Shown piece by piece: positions 31,338 to 41,363 of a DNA stretch of 64,000 nt (position 1 is its first letter; each line of letters starts with the position of its first letter). The notes below the pieces were generated by a model. The model was not told where the DNA came from. It ran no database searches and saw nothing but the letters and a program-made list of their open reading frames with translations. The stretch comes from Rhizobium sp. Root1220 (GTDB lineage Bacteria; Pseudomonadota; Alphaproteobacteria; Rhizobiales; Rhizobiaceae), in the NCBI RefSeq assembly GCF_001426265.1, contig NZ_LMDG01000006.1, forward strand, positions 80,171 to 144,170. The letters are read 5' to 3'. A program made the position numbers and the translations under genes.

Positions 31338-31611
31338 TTCCAAATTCCTTTCGTTTCAGGTTCGTCTCGAACCCGTTTGATGACGGGTATATAGTCATTC
31401 CGAAAGTTTCAGTCAGAGGGTTTCGCTCATGGGAGCCATGCAGGGAATGCATAAAGCGTGCCAGTTTGTTTGGTGTCGCCGCATTTTCGCCTAAATATTG
31501 CGCGGCCTGAGCGTGTGCCTGGAGCCTGGTTTTTCTCCCGCGGATTTGAAATTCCGATAACATGGCGGCGATCCACCCATCGGATTCGTAGCAAACACTA
31601 GGTTTTTGAAT

Positions 31612-33447
31612 ATGTTCCAGTCTTTCGAAGTGACCTCCTCGCCACAATTCGGCCGCGATCGCGCCACGGCCCTGCGGGAAAGTTTCGATGCCTTGGGTAT
31701 CGACGCTTTCCTCGTTCCGCGTGCGGACGAGTTCAATGGCGAATATGTGCCGGCATGCGCGGAGAGATTGGCGTGGCTGACCGGATTCACGGGATCCGCG
31801 GGTGTGACGCTGGTGACGCGTTCGCAGGCTGTCGTCTTCGTCGATGGACGCTATGTCACCCAGCTTGCCGAACAGGTGGATGGTTCGGTTTTCACCGGAG
31901 GTGACCTCGTCAACGAACCGCCGCATGTCTGGCTTGTCAAGAACGCAAGCAAAGGCCTGCGTCTTGGTATTGATCCCTGGCTGCATTCGGGTGTCGAGGT
32001 GCGGCGTCTGGAAAAGGCGTTGGAAGAGATCGGCGGTTCGCTCGTCATCCTGCCGCACAATCCACTGGACAAGCTGTGGTCGGATCGGCCGGCAGAGCCG
32101 CTGGGTGCGATGGCGATCCAGAATATTGCGCAGGCCGGCGTACTGGCCACCGAGAAGATCGCGACGATCGCCGCAGATCTCGCCCAGAAAAATCTGAAGG
32201 CTGCGCTGATCGCCGATCCGTCGTCTGTCGCCTGGACCTTCAACATCCGCGGCGCCGACGTGCCCCATACACCGCATCCATTGGCGCGCGCCCTCGTCTA
32301 TGCAGACGGCAAGGCTGATCTGTTTCTGGACAAGCGCAAGACGGGCATCGAGAGCGAGGCCTACCTGGCGCAGATGTGCGCGCAACTGCCGCCCTCGGCG
32401 CTTGCCGACAAGCTGGCGGCAGTGTCGAGCGATGGTGGCAGGATTCTGGTCGATCCTGATCTGACATCCTATGGCCTTGCCGAAATCATCCGGAAATCCG
32501 GCGGCCAGGTCGTCGAAGGCAACGACCCGGCCAAGCTGCCGCGGGCGGTCAAGAACGTCGTGGAAATCAACGGTTCCGCCGCTGCGCATCTTCAGGACGG
32601 TGCGGCGATGGTGGAATTCTTGTGCTGGCTGGCCCAGACGAAGCCAGGTGCTGTGACGGAAATCGACGTGGCGGAGAAGCTTGAGGCGACACGCGCGCGT
32701 GTCGGACAGAGCATGCAGAATCCGCTCAAGGATATCTCCTTCGATACGATCTCCGGGGCCGGCGAACATGCCGCCATCATGCACTATCGGGTGACGACGG
32801 AGAGCAATCGAAAGCTGGAGGCCGGCGAACTCTTTCTGATCGATTCAGGGGCGCAGTACATAAACGGCACCACGGATATTACCCGCACGGTCGGAATCGG
32901 CACGGTCTCGGAGGAGCACAGGCGGTTCTTCACGCTGGTTCTCAAGGGCATGATACAGATCAGCACGGCGCGCTTTCCCAAGGGTACGCGCGGCTGCGAT
33001 CTCGATCCGCTGGCACGCATTGCGCTGTGGCGGGCGGGTGCAGACTTCGGCCATGGCACGGGCCACGGCGTTGGCTCCTATCTCTCGGTGCACGAGGGGC
33101 CGCAGCGTATTTCGCGTCTTTCGACGCAAGAGCTTCTGCCGGGCATGATCCTCTCGAACGAACCGGGCTACTACCGCCCTGGTGCTTTCGGAATCCGGAT
33201 CGAGAACCTGATCTATGTACGCGACGCCGAGGCAATCGATGGTGGAGATATGCCGATGCTCGGCTTCGAGACGCTGACCTTCTGCCCGATCGACCGTAGC
33301 CTCGTCATCCCCGAGCTACTGACGCATGACGAACTGCATTGGTTCAACGATTATCACGAGCGGACCCGTGAGGCCCTGATGCCGTTGATCCACGATCGCG
33401 ATGTCAAAGCGTGGCTGGAGAATGCGACATTGCCGTTGGACTACTAA
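31612..33447 (+). CDS. aminopeptidase P family protein (M24, Xaa-Pro aminopeptidase)
   Basis: Metallopeptidase removing N-terminal residues before proline. Two creatinase-like N-terminal domains (about 1-310) precede the pita-bread catalytic domain. Likely metal ligands are in LIDSGAQYINGTTDITRTVG (two Asp), GTGHGVGSYLSVHEGP (His), SNEPGYY (Glu) and GIRIENL (Glu). 611 residues matches the long eukaryote-like three-domain form. ATG 31612 is used; TTG 31606 is in frame two codons earlier. Confidence 0.92.
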   Translation: MFQSFEVTSSPQFGRDRATALRESFDALGIDAFLVPRADEFNGEYVPACAERLAWLTGFTGSAGVTLVTRSQAVVFVDGRYVTQLAEQVDGSVFTGGDLVNEPPHVWLVKNASKGLRLGIDPWLHSGVEVRRLEKALEEIGGSLVILPHNPLDKLWSDRPAEPLGAMAIQNIAQAGVLATEKIATIAADLAQKNLKAALIADPSSVAWTFNIRGADVPHTPHPLARALVYADGKADLFLDKRKTGIESEAYLAQMCAQLPPSALADKLAAVSSDGGRILVDPDLTSYGLAEIIRKSGGQVVEGNDPAKLPRAVKNVVEINGSAAAHLQDGAAMVEFLCWLAQTKPGAVTEIDVAEKLEATRARVGQSMQNPLKDISFDTISGAGEHAAIMHYRVTTESNRKLEAGELFLIDSGAQYINGTTDITRTVGIGTVSEEHRRFFTLVLKGMIQISTARFPKGTRGCDLDPLARIALWRAGADFGHGTGHGVGSYLSVHEGPQRISRLSTQELLPGMILSNEPGYYRPGAFGIRIENLIYVRDAEAIDGGDMPMLGFETLTFCPIDRSLVIPELLTHDELHWFNDYHERTREALMPLIHDRDVKAWLENATLPLDY

Positions 33448-33474
33448 CCCAAAGTTTGTTGCCCGGACGCGGCG

Positions 33475-33789
33475 TCACACCCCGATGGTGTGGCGCCAGG
33501 CCATGACGACGACCCAGGCGGCGACCAGCATCCAGGTGTGTGAAACCCGCAAGCCGACGAGCAAAGCCACGACCAGCGCCAGCTTCGTTTCCCAGCCACC
33601 TGTGAAAAAGGCCGGTGCGACGAGCGTGGTCAGAACGGCTGCCGGTACCGCGGCGAGGGCAGCCTCCACCCGCGGCGGTATCCGCTTCATCGTCGTGATG
33701 AGGATATAGCCGCCGATGCGGGTGGCGTAGGTGGCCACGGCAGCGGCGAGGATGATGAGAACCATGTGGAGGTCGAACGCCATCGTCAT
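33475..33789 (-). CDS. azlD: AzlD family branched-chain amino acid export subunit
   Basis: Small four-segment membrane protein that works with AzlC to export branched-chain amino acids. The 104-residue sequence is almost wholly hydrophobic and contains YATRIGGYIL and PAAVLTTLVAPAFF, typical of AzlD. The ATG overlaps the azlC stop by four bases (ATGA). The longer frame from 34302 is azlC read in another frame and is not used. Confidence 0.88.
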   Translation of the reverse strand: MTMAFDLHMVLIILAAAVATYATRIGGYILITTMKRIPPRVEAALAAVPAAVLTTLVAPAFFTGGWETKLALVVALLVGLRVSHTWMLVAAWVVVMAWRHTIGV

Positions 33790-34502
33790 ACCTCGTGCAG
33801 GTCGGATTCGAGTTCCTGTTCGTGGGGCGGGGGCGGAAACAAGGCCGCGAGGAGGATGCCCGCGGCGGCGCCCAGGCTCACATGCCAGGGAGATCCGACA
33901 TAGTGATAGGCAATGACCGAGGCTATCGCACTGACGGAGGCCACCGGCAGGAAATTGTCGCGGTGCCGGAAATCGAGCACGATGCCGAGGAAATACGCCG
34001 GCAGCAGGATGTCGAGGCCGATGGATTTCGGATCGCCGATGTAGCTTCCGAGCAGGCCGCCAAGCAGGCTGACAATCACCCACGGGACATAAATGACGAT
34101 GCCGAAGCCCAGGTACCAGGCGAAGGTCACGGGCTTGCCGGCCTCGCCCCGCTTCAAGGTTTCCGCAAACTGAGGGTCGACCAGCAGGAAGAAGGTGAAG
34201 AACTTCTGGATCGCCGAGAAGTGCTTGATATAAGGCGCTATGGCGGCCGAATAGAGCACGTGGCGAAAATTGACGGCAAGAATCGAGGCTACGATCAGCC
34301 ATGCCTGCACATCGTGACCGAAAAGTTCAATCCCGACCATCTGGCTGGCGCCGGCATAGACCGTCGCACTCATGAAGGTCAGCTCGGCGAGCGACATGCC
34401 GTGATCGGCTGCAAGTGCTCCGAACAGAGCGCCGAATGGGGCCGAGGCCAGCGCTATGGCGGAGCCGCCGCGCAAGCCTTCGAAAAAATCCGCGCGACTC
34501 AT
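33786..34502 (-). CDS. azlC: AzlC family branched-chain amino acid permease
   Basis: Inner-membrane protein of the LIV-E exporter family. The N-terminal FFEGLRGGSAIALASAPFGALFGALA and MSATVYAGASQMVGIELF segments are characteristic. About 238 residues with seven or eight hydrophobic stretches. ATG 34502 has AAGGA nine bases upstream; a TTG at 34511 is less likely. Forms an operon with azlD. Confidence 0.9.
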   Translation of the reverse strand: MSRADFFEGLRGGSAIALASAPFGALFGALAADHGMSLAELTFMSATVYAGASQMVGIELFGHDVQAWLIVASILAVNFRHVLYSAAIAPYIKHFSAIQKFFTFFLLVDPQFAETLKRGEAGKPVTFAWYLGFGIVIYVPWVIVSLLGGLLGSYIGDPKSIGLDILLPAYFLGIVLDFRHRDNFLPVASVSAIASVIAYHYVGSPWHVSLGAAAGILLAALFPPPPHEQELESDLHEV

Positions 34503-34634
34503 CGGCGACAATCCTTCTGGAATTTGGAGTTCCCTCTAAGGTGATGAGGTAGCTGGTTCAAACGAATTTCCTTGATTGACCGATCGATTCCGCTGAACGG
34601 TGCAATCCTGGCCGAACACCCGACGCGAGGAATG

Positions 34635-34883
34635 ATGAAGACGATCGAATTTTCAAAGGAAGACAAAGCGGCGTTGGTGGCGCGCATCCAGCACTATTTC
34701 GACAGCGAACTCGATCAGCCGATCGGTCTTCTCAAAGCGGAGTTCGTGCTCGAATTCCTTGGCAAGGAAATCGGCACAGCCTACTACAGGCAAGGGCTCG
34801 AGGATGCGCAGATAGCGCTTTCCAAGCGAGTTGACGATTTTTCCGACGACATCTATCAGCTACAGCGCCAAGCCACGGATTGA
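34635..34883 (+). CDS. DUF2164 family protein
   Basis: Small cytoplasmic protein of unknown function. The 82 residues (MKTIEFSKEDKAALVARIQHY to the end) include DQPIGLLKAEFVLEFLGKEIGTAYYRQG, the conserved core of DUF2164. ATG 34635 follows GAGG; ATG 34632 is one codon earlier. The stop abuts the stop of the convergent pncA gene with no gap. Confidence 0.85.
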   Translation: MKTIEFSKEDKAALVARIQHYFDSELDQPIGLLKAEFVLEFLGKEIGTAYYRQGLEDAQIALSKRVDDFSDDIYQLQRQATD

Positions 34884-35510
34884 TCAGCCGGACATTGCCT
34901 GGCGGCTGTCGATGACCTCGATGCCATGCTCGCGCATTTCGTGGATCGCTTCGGCGATGCCGTCCGGCGTGATGCCACGGCTTGCGTCCTCGATAAATCG
35001 TACCTTCACACCCGGCATCATTTCTAGTGCATCGAGCGCTGAAAACCTGACACAGTAGTCGGTCGCAAGGCCACAGACGTCGAGATCGGTGACTCCCTGT
35101 CCTTCGAGAAAGTCGGCAAGCCCGGTGATGGCGTCGCGTTCGTTGTCGCGGAAGGCGGAATAGCTGTCGACATTCCGGTTCTCGCCTTTCTGCAGGATCA
35201 GGTCGATTTCGGCGGCCCTCAGATCCGGGTGAAGTTCGGCATCCAGCGTCCCCTGAACGCAGTGGTCCGGCCACATCATTTGTGGCTTACCGGAAAGCAC
35301 TCCCAGCTCGAAGGGATGCTTGCCCGGATGCGAGGAGGCAAAGCTGCCGTGGCCGGCCGGATGCCAGTCCTGCGAGGCGACGATCAGGTCGTATTTGCCG
35401 CTGTCGATCAGTGCGTTCGCTATCGGAACGACCTTGTCTCCGTCAGGAACCGGAAGATTGCCGCCAGGGCAGAAACCATTCTGAATATCGACCAGCAGCA
35501 AGGCTTTCAT
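34884..35510 (-). CDS. pncA: nicotinamidase
   Basis: Isochorismatase-fold enzyme converting nicotinamide to nicotinate for NAD recycling. Catalytic Asp is in LLVDIQNGFCPGG, the metal site in DWHPAGHGSFAS, the lysine in the FVLQKG-like segment DLILQKGENRNVDSYSAF, and the catalytic cysteine in GLATDYCVRFSALDA. 208 residues. The start at 35510 has GGAG eight bases upstream; the open frame extends to 35561. Confidence 0.93.
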   Translation of the reverse strand: MKALLLVDIQNGFCPGGNLPVPDGDKVVPIANALIDSGKYDLIVASQDWHPAGHGSFASSHPGKHPFELGVLSGKPQMMWPDHCVQGTLDAELHPDLRAAEIDLILQKGENRNVDSYSAFRDNERDAITGLADFLEGQGVTDLDVCGLATDYCVRFSALDALEMMPGVKVRFIEDASRGITPDGIAEAIHEMREHGIEVIDSRQAMSG

Positions 35511-35577
35511 GCACGCGTCTCCACCTGTTGTTGCGGCGCAAGATGCCAATGTGGACGGCAAGGTGCAAGGGCCGAAA

Positions 35578-35603
35578 CGCTTCGCCGCGGAGACGGCGAA
35601 GCG
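35578..35603 (-). terminator. hairpin after the sugar permease gene
   Basis: A perfect 10-bp stem CGCTTCGCCG/CGGCGAAGCG with a six-base loop, 13 bp after the permease stop. On the minus strand TTTCGG follows, so it is a moderately convincing terminator. Confidence 0.55.
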
Positions 35604-35615
35604 CTAACTCGCAGT

Positions 35616-36896
35616 TCAGGTCGGGCGGTGGCCCTTCAGGCCGTAGAAGGCAATGTAGACATAGCAAATGATCGGCATCAGGAACGCCAGATGAATGCCG
35701 ATCGTGTCGGCGAGACCACCTTGCACGAGAGGAAGCAGCGCGCCGCCGACGATAGCCAGGCAAAGGATGCCCGAGCCCTGACTGGTGTATTTGCCGAGGC
35801 CGTAGAGCGCCAGGCTGAAGATCGTGGGGAACATGATCGAGTTGAAGAGCCCGATCGCCAAAACCGACCACATGGCCACATGGCCACCGGAAAAGACGGT
35901 GAGCAGCAGCAGGGCGATGACGACGACGGCGTTGAAGGCAAGCGCCTTTCCGTCATCGATGTAGCGCATCGCGATTGAGCCGATGAAGCGCCCGATCATG
36001 GCGCCGCCCCAAAAGTAGGAGACGTAGTGCGCCGCCTCTGCCTCGGAGAAGCCTGCGATATCTGGCTGGCTCATGAAGTTGACCAGGAAGCTGCCAATGC
36101 TCACCTCGGCGCCGACATAGAGGAAAATGCCGATTGCACCCAATACGAGGTGCCGGTAGCGCCAGGCGGATCCGCCGCCGACGATCGGCTCGATGTCATC
36201 GTCGCCTTCGACCTGGGGCAGTTTCAGCGCCGCGAAGACAGCGGCCAGCAGTAGAAACGCGATTGCCAGCAACATGTAGGGGAACTTCACCGCGCTCGCC
36301 TCTGCAATCCGTATGGCGTCAAGCTGTTCCGGCGTTGCGCCCGAAACGGCAGCAGTCGCCGAGGACAGGATGAGGAATGCGCCGAACATCGGAGCAAGCG
36401 TCGTGCCGAGCGAATTGAAGGCCTGGGTGAGATTGAGGCGGCTTGCGGCCGTATCCGGCGGGCCAAGAACGGTCACATAGGGGTTGGCCGCCACCTGCAG
36501 CAGCGTGATACCACACGCCAGCACGAACAGTGCGCCAAGAAAAAGTGCGTAGACGCGATAGCTTGCCGCCGGAATGAAAAGCGCGCAGCCGATCGCCGCG
36601 ATGACCAGGCCTAGCACGATGCCCCACTTGTAGCCGATGCGCTTGACGAGTGCGCCAGCTGGCAGAGACGCTATGAAATAAGCGCCGAAGAAGCAGAACT
36701 GGATCAGCATGGATTGCGTGTAGTTCAGCTGGAAGACATTCTTCAGGTGCGGCACCAGAATGTCGTTCAGGCAGGTGATGAAGCCCCACATGAAGAACAG
36801 CGACGTCAGCGCCACGAGAGCAAACTGATAGTTCACTACGGGGGAAGGTGAGGCCGGACGTGTCGTCGCGGCATTGTTGGTGATGATACCAGCCAA
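35616..36896 (-). CDS. FucP/GluP-type sugar MFS transporter
   Basis: Sugar:H+ symporter of the fucose-galactose-glucose family. Twelve hydrophobic segments are visible, with [21 protein letters not shown] in the first helix and loop, the family's GYKWGI loop, [38 protein letters not shown], and [13 protein letters not shown]. The open frame extends to 37007, but the extra N-terminus is arginine/proline rich and unlikely. A TTG at 36896 preceded by GAGG gives MAGIITNN and about 426 residues. The exact start is uncertain. Confidence 0.85.
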   Translation of the reverse strand: MAGIITNNAATTRPASPSPVVNYQFALVALTSLFFMWGFITCLNDILVPHLKNVFQLNYTQSMLIQFCFFGAYFIASLPAGALVKRIGYKWGIVLGLVIAAIGCALFIPAASYRVYALFLGALFVLACGITLLQVAANPYVTVLGPPDTAASRLNLTQAFNSLGTTLAPMFGAFLILSSATAAVSGATPEQLDAIRIAEASAVKFPYMLLAIAFLLLAAVFAALKLPQVEGDDDIEPIVGGGSAWRYRHLVLGAIGIFLYVGAEVSIGSFLVNFMSQPDIAGFSEAEAAHYVSYFWGGAMIGRFIGSIAMRYIDDGKALAFNAVVVIALLLLTVFSGGHVAMWSVLAIGLFNSIMFPTIFSLALYGLGKYTSQGSGILCLAIVGGALLPLVQGGLADTIGIHLAFLMPIICYVYIAFYGLKGHRPT

Positions 36897-37135
36897 TTTC
36901 CTGTACCTCTTGCTATTGTTTGCGCCGGGTATTTTCCATGGAAAGCCGTCTTGTCCGACGGGCCGGCGGCGGCTCGGCGGGGCGCTCTGGGAGAAAGCGT
37001 GCAGCAAGCCACAAGCCTAATATATGCCGTTGCCGACAACTTCGATAGTATTCAAACGATTTTTGTTGTGATTCCAGAACTACAGAGAGGCGGCGAGCGC
37101 TATCCACACTCTCCCGGAGACCCAACCCGGACAAC

Positions 37136-38002
37136 TCAATATCCGCTTCTGTTCCGGCTCCTGGGATCGTTTGTCATCCTTGTGCGATAGATTTCGCCTT
37201 TCCTAGCCTCGCTGCGCCAAGGGCGAGCCTTCTGAATCGGAATATCGTAAGCAGGATCGCTTCGATCCAGGACTGCGGTGGCAAAGCCGGGCTCGGGAAA
37301 ATCGAAGCATCGCGCGGACCATTTACCGTCCGGTCCAATGATACCGGCAGGCCCTTTATGGGCTTTTTGTGCCGGAGTGGCTGCGCTGATCCAGATGCAG
37401 TTCAAGCCTGCATGTGCCTGAAGCGCGATCTGAAAGTCCGTGGCGATGCCATATGACGAGAAGATAACCCCATCCACCCCCAGGCGCTCATATTCGCTGA
37501 AGACCTCGGCGAATTGGGATTCAATGCAGATCGCGCAACCAAAATCACAGTCGTCGACTTTGAAGGTGACCGGTTCTGTTCCGGGTGTGTACCAGCCACC
37601 GAGTTCCGAATTTGACAGAAATCGCTTGTCGTAGCGCGTCAGCAGAGTGCCGGCATCGGAAAAGACGTAGAGACTATTGTGCGGTGGGTAGCCTGCGGAG
37701 AGCCGATGCGCTCCTCCTACAACGGCAAAGATACGGAGTTGCCTGCAAAGTTCAGCTATTGCGCGGAGTTCGGTTTCCTGAATTGCCCAATCAAAGGTCG
37801 CCCAATCATCAGGCTTCGTGATCTGGAATTTTCCATATCCGGACAATGCGCCTTCGCAGAAATTGATAAGCCGGACTTCTTCCGCTGCCGCATCGGCAAT
37901 CATCCCACGTATGGCAGTCCCGTTGGCGGAGACGCACGCTGAAACGTTCGTCTGTGCAGCGGCTATTTTCAACGATTCGTCTCCTGCTTCGTCGAAGGGC
38001 AT
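37136..38002 (-). CDS. nitrilase superfamily carbon-nitrogen hydrolase
   Basis: Amidase-type hydrolase of unknown substrate. The Glu-Lys-Cys catalytic triad is seen as NFCEGALSGYG, TRYDKRFLSNSE and GCAICIESQFAE. 288 residues. Slightly lower GC and a more irregular codon style than the neighbours are noticeable, which may mean it was acquired. It is transcribed with no clear partner; the next minus-strand gene starts about 110 bp away on the other side. Confidence 0.82.
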   Translation of the reverse strand: MPFDEAGDESLKIAAAQTNVSACVSANGTAIRGMIADAAAEEVRLINFCEGALSGYGKFQITKPDDWATFDWAIQETELRAIAELCRQLRIFAVVGGAHRLSAGYPPHNSLYVFSDAGTLLTRYDKRFLSNSELGGWYTPGTEPVTFKVDDCDFGCAICIESQFAEVFSEYERLGVDGVIFSSYGIATDFQIALQAHAGLNCIWISAATPAQKAHKGPAGIIGPDGKWSARCFDFPEPGFATAVLDRSDPAYDIPIQKARPWRSEARKGEIYRTRMTNDPRSRNRSGY

Positions 38003-38113
38003 TCTTCACGATTCGAAGCGGTGTGTGACCCTCAATTGTGAGAAACAGAAATGCGATCGCACCCGATGCTGCCGTATTGCATCGCTCGAACCCGAGGCGG
38101 ATGTGTCGAAGGG

Positions 38114-39598
38114 TCAGGCGGCCGAGACGGATTTTTCAGGTCCGGAGGTCGTGTCCTGCTGATCGCCCGCCTCGGCTTTGCGACTGACATGGTACGCGCG
38201 CTTCTGCTCATACATGGCAAGATCCGCACGGCGGACCATCGCTTCCATGGATTCCCCAGGTTCGCTGGTCGCCACACCCAAGGAAATGCTCAAGGGGGCG
38301 CTGGAATAGAACTGGTTGTTGATCTTCAGCAGCTCGCCGACCGTTTCCACCATCGTCGCGGCCGCCTGCCTGTCCGCGCCCGGCATCAGCACGGCGAATT
38401 CGTCGCCGCCGATGCGCGCGGCATGGTTCGGCTGCGAGGCCACGCCGTTCAGCACTTCGCCCAGCCGGCGCAACAGTGCATCGCCGGCGTCATGCCCGAG
38501 CTGGTCATTGGCGTCCTTGAGACCGTTGAGGTCGATGATGATCGCGGAGACGGGCCGCAACGACTTGCGCTCGAGCCTGTTCAGCTCGTCCATGTAGAAG
38601 GCGCGATTGTGGAGCTTGGTCAGTACGTCGTGCTTGCCGAGATATTCGAGATAGGCTTCCGCCTTCTTGCGCGCGGTGATGTCGGTGAGCGCCACCTGCA
38701 CCAGTGACCAGTCGCCTTCATGTCCGGGCAGGACGGAAAACTGCAGCAGAACGAAACGCTCGGAGCCGTCCAGCGCATAGTTGATCACTTCGCGCTGATG
38801 GAAAAGCTTCCCGTTCCAAAGCTCGATCAGCTGCTCCCGAAAATGCTTCTCCATGTCGTCGCGGAAGATATCGCCGATGCGCTTGAGGAGCGTATGGCGA
38901 TCGGACGCACAGAAGAGGTCGAGCGTCGCCTGATTGACTTCGATGACCCGGATTTCGCTCATGCATTGGCGGACGAACTCCGGATGCACGTCGGTGAATA
39001 CGCGGAAGTCGTCGATGCCGCGATCGCGAACGTCTTCGAGCAGCAGCTTGATCTGGCTGAAATCCTCGACCCAGAGCGACACCGGGGAATGCTCGAAGAT
39101 GCCTTCGGCATAGCGGCGGTTCTCGCGCTCGTTGCGTCGCGCTTCCTCACGCGCCGTGACGTCCTCGGTCGTGAGCAGAAGCCGGCCCAGGGACTGCTCG
39201 TAGCCCGGCAGCACCGAACCGCGCAGCTGGATGTCGAGCCTGCGGCCGGAAAGCGAGTAGTTTACCGCGCTGCTGGTGAATTCCGTCTTGCCTTCCCAAA
39301 GAGCCGCCAGTTCGCTGACGTGGCTTTCAAGCATCTCGTCGCGAAATACGCGGCCGAGATTGGCGACGAGGTGATTGAGGCCATCTGCCTCGAAAAGTTC
39401 CAGCGTCTTGCGGTTTACGCGCAACACCCGGATTTGCTGCGAGCAAGCGGCAACGCGGCTGAGATCTTCCCGCAAATAGGCTCGGATGTCATCGATGCCT
39501 TCAGCGCGCCAGCGGTCGAACAGCGCCTGCACGCCGCTGAAATCCTCGATCCACATGGCGATGGGTGACAAATCAAAAATATCGGTGTCGGTCGTCAT
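38114..39598 (-). CDS. tandem PAS-domain diguanylate cyclase (GGDEF)
   Basis: Predicted cytoplasmic c-di-GMP synthase. Two PAS-like sensor modules of about 145 residues each are in tandem and clearly related: SPIAMWIEDFSGVQALFD / SPVSLWVEDFSQIKLLLE, and each ends with DVTAREEARR / DITARKKAEA. A canonical GGDEF (about residues 396-400, in ARIGGDEFAVLMPG) follows; no RxxD inhibitory site is seen upstream of it. No membrane segment. Open from 39742, but ATG 39598 (MTTDTDIFDLSP) or 39604 is the likely start. 494 residues. Confidence 0.9.
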   Translation of the reverse strand: MTTDTDIFDLSPIAMWIEDFSGVQALFDRWRAEGIDDIRAYLREDLSRVAACSQQIRVLRVNRKTLELFEADGLNHLVANLGRVFRDEMLESHVSELAALWEGKTEFTSSAVNYSLSGRRLDIQLRGSVLPGYEQSLGRLLLTTEDVTAREEARRNERENRRYAEGIFEHSPVSLWVEDFSQIKLLLEDVRDRGIDDFRVFTDVHPEFVRQCMSEIRVIEVNQATLDLFCASDRHTLLKRIGDIFRDDMEKHFREQLIELWNGKLFHQREVINYALDGSERFVLLQFSVLPGHEGDWSLVQVALTDITARKKAEAYLEYLGKHDVLTKLHNRAFYMDELNRLERKSLRPVSAIIIDLNGLKDANDQLGHDAGDALLRRLGEVLNGVASQPNHAARIGGDEFAVLMPGADRQAAATMVETVGELLKINNQFYSSAPLSISLGVATSEPGESMEAMVRRADLAMYEQKRAYHVSRKAEAGDQQDTTSGPEKSVSAA

Positions 39599-39871
39599 GG
39601 GCATATCTCGGTTTGCCGCGGCGGTGACCGGGCGGGCATCGGATGCGAACGTATTTTCTCTTCGTTCTTTAGAGGTGATTCGTAAACCTTCGCTTGACGA
39701 CTGTGATGGGCTGCCTAGCGCTGATGCGTCGCGAACGTCCAACTCCTCTCAGGCTCGCGTGGCGTCTCATCCGGGCGTCGCCAGTCGGCTTTGCGCTGGC
39801 GGTATGTCCAGGCGGCCGCATGTCGTGGTTGGCTGCTGCGGTTTGCCGCGGCAGCCAGGCACAACGGAGGC

Positions 39872-40708
39872 TCAGTCGCCATGTGTCTCGTGGAAATCGG
39901 CCTGACCGCGCTTCCAATAGCCCGCCGCCTTGATCCAGGCCTTCGGGTGTTGGCGTTCCTCGACCATGACGGCGCGCAACCGCTTGGCGGCGATGGTCTC
40001 GCAGGCAATCCAGATATACCCGTCGCCGGCGGGCAGGGAAATATCGCGAAGCGCCAGATCGAGCCTGTCGGTGCTTCCGGCGGGTTCGCTGCCGCGATGC
40101 AGCCAGTGCGTCGACAGTTCGGCCTTGCTTAAGAATGCCTGTTCCTCCTCGGGGCCGGCCACTTCGGCGACGACCAGAGCCTTGGCTGACGCGGGCAGCT
40201 CCTCGAGGCGGCGGCCAATGGCGGGCAGGGCGGTTTCGTCGCCGACCAGCAGGTACCAGTCGAAGTCGGTTGCGACCACGAAGGAGCCACGCGGGCCACC
40301 AAGGCCGAGTTTGTCGCCGGGCCTGGCGCTGACCGCCCATTCGGTGGCGGGGCCGGCCTCGTGGAGCGCGAAATCGAGATCGAGTTCGCCGGTTGCAGCA
40401 TCATAGCGGCGGGGCGTGTAGTCGCGCAGCCACGGTCGGTTGGCCGGGTCGATCAGCAACTTGCCGTCCGGCCCCATTTCCGGGAAAGCGGGGTCCTCGC
40501 CAGGGCGCGGGATAAGAACCTTGACGTGGTCGTCATGGCCGAGGCTGACGAAGCCTTCCAGGTCGGCGCCGGTGAGCGTCACCCGCAACATCTGTGGCGT
40601 CAGTTTTTCGACGCGACTGACAGTGAGTATCCTGCGCCTGAGTTCATGGCGGACGCGTTCGATCAGGTGGGGCTTGTCGGGAGTGTTGAGGCCGGTTTCC
40701 GCCGTCAT
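39872..40708 (-). CDS. siderophore-interacting protein (ferric reductase, SIP/ViuB family)
   Basis: FAD-dependent reductase that releases iron from ferric siderophores in the cytoplasm. The flavin-binding segment is RDYTPRRYD, followed by GPRGSFVV, YLLVGDETALPAIGRRLEELP and a C-terminal IWIACETIAAKRLRAVMVEERQHP stretch typical of the SIP domain. 278 residues. AAGGAACTCCG precedes the ATG. No siderophore uptake genes adjoin it. Confidence 0.9.
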   Translation of the reverse strand: MTAETGLNTPDKPHLIERVRHELRRRILTVSRVEKLTPQMLRVTLTGADLEGFVSLGHDDHVKVLIPRPGEDPAFPEMGPDGKLLIDPANRPWLRDYTPRRYDAATGELDLDFALHEAGPATEWAVSARPGDKLGLGGPRGSFVVATDFDWYLLVGDETALPAIGRRLEELPASAKALVVAEVAGPEEEQAFLSKAELSTHWLHRGSEPAGSTDRLDLALRDISLPAGDGYIWIACETIAAKRLRAVMVEERQHPKAWIKAAGYWKRGQADFHETHGD

Positions 40709-40977
40709 CGGAGTTCCTTTGATTGGAACCGAAAATGCGCAAGACGCGTACGCGCCGCTCGCACCCCGGTTCGGGTTCGATCAGCGCGTTGGTTGACGTT
40801 AACGCTTACGTGCGGCGTCCAAGGACCCAGCAGATGTCACACTTACGTAACCGTGGTGTGAGCCGCTGACAAGAAAAATATGATTTTAAAATGAAGGTTT
40901 TGTAATCTTTTGCCACTCTTGCCGTTTCCGTGGATTTCTGCCTTCCTCTGCAAGCACATCAGCCGAAAGCCAAAACC

Positions 40978-41325
40978 ATGTCCGAGCCCGGTCCAGAGGA
41001 AAAGATCGACGCCACCTTCCGCAACGGCTCGCTGACGGCCGCCGGCATCATCCTGGGCTTTTCACTCAGCTTCATCAGCCGTTGGGTGTCCAACCCGAAC
41101 GACTGGAGCCGGATCGACATCCTGCCGATGATCTTGCTGACGATCGGAATCGCCATACAGGTGAAGGTGTTTGCCGACCTTTTGGCACGCGACTCGCTGA
41201 TCGCGGCGAAATATGATCGGTCGCGTCGGCTGTTCCTGATCGGACTTGGGATCGTGGCCGCCGGGATCGGGCTGGCGCTGCTGAACGATATTCTCGGGTT
41301 GGGGAAGATGCCGATACTCGGGTGA
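40978..41325 (+). CDS. small hypothetical membrane protein
   Basis: Unrecognised 115-residue protein with three hydrophobic segments (around SLTAAGIILGFSLSFIS, DILPMILLTIGIAIQVKVF and LFLIGLGIVAAGIGLALL) and short polar ends. The ATG at 40978 (MSEPGPEEK) is preferred to a GTG at 40930. Codon use is like the neighbours, so it is likely real. A GC-rich hairpin overlaps its stop codon. Confidence 0.65.
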   Translation: MSEPGPEEKIDATFRNGSLTAAGIILGFSLSFISRWVSNPNDWSRIDILPMILLTIGIAIQVKVFADLLARDSLIAAKYDRSRRLFLIGLGIVAAGIGLALLNDILGLGKMPILG

Positions 41326-41344
41326 GCGGGCGTCACGCCCGCTC
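41324..41344 (+). terminator. hairpin at the end of the small membrane protein gene
   Basis: GAGCGGGCG/CGCCCGCTC is a perfect 9-bp stem with a TCA loop starting inside the stop codon. No T-run follows, so termination is possible but not certain. Confidence 0.45.
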
Positions 41345-41363
41345 AATGCATTGCTTCAACAGA

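Noticed and set aside
31204..32784. 526-codon minus-strand frame opposite the aminopeptidase gene
   Set aside because: Shadow of the aminopeptidase coding strand. The real small gene in this area is in a different frame (31164-31337).
33790..34302. N-terminal extension of azlD into a 275-codon frame
   Set aside because: This part is azlC in another frame; azlD starts at the ATGA overlap at 33789.
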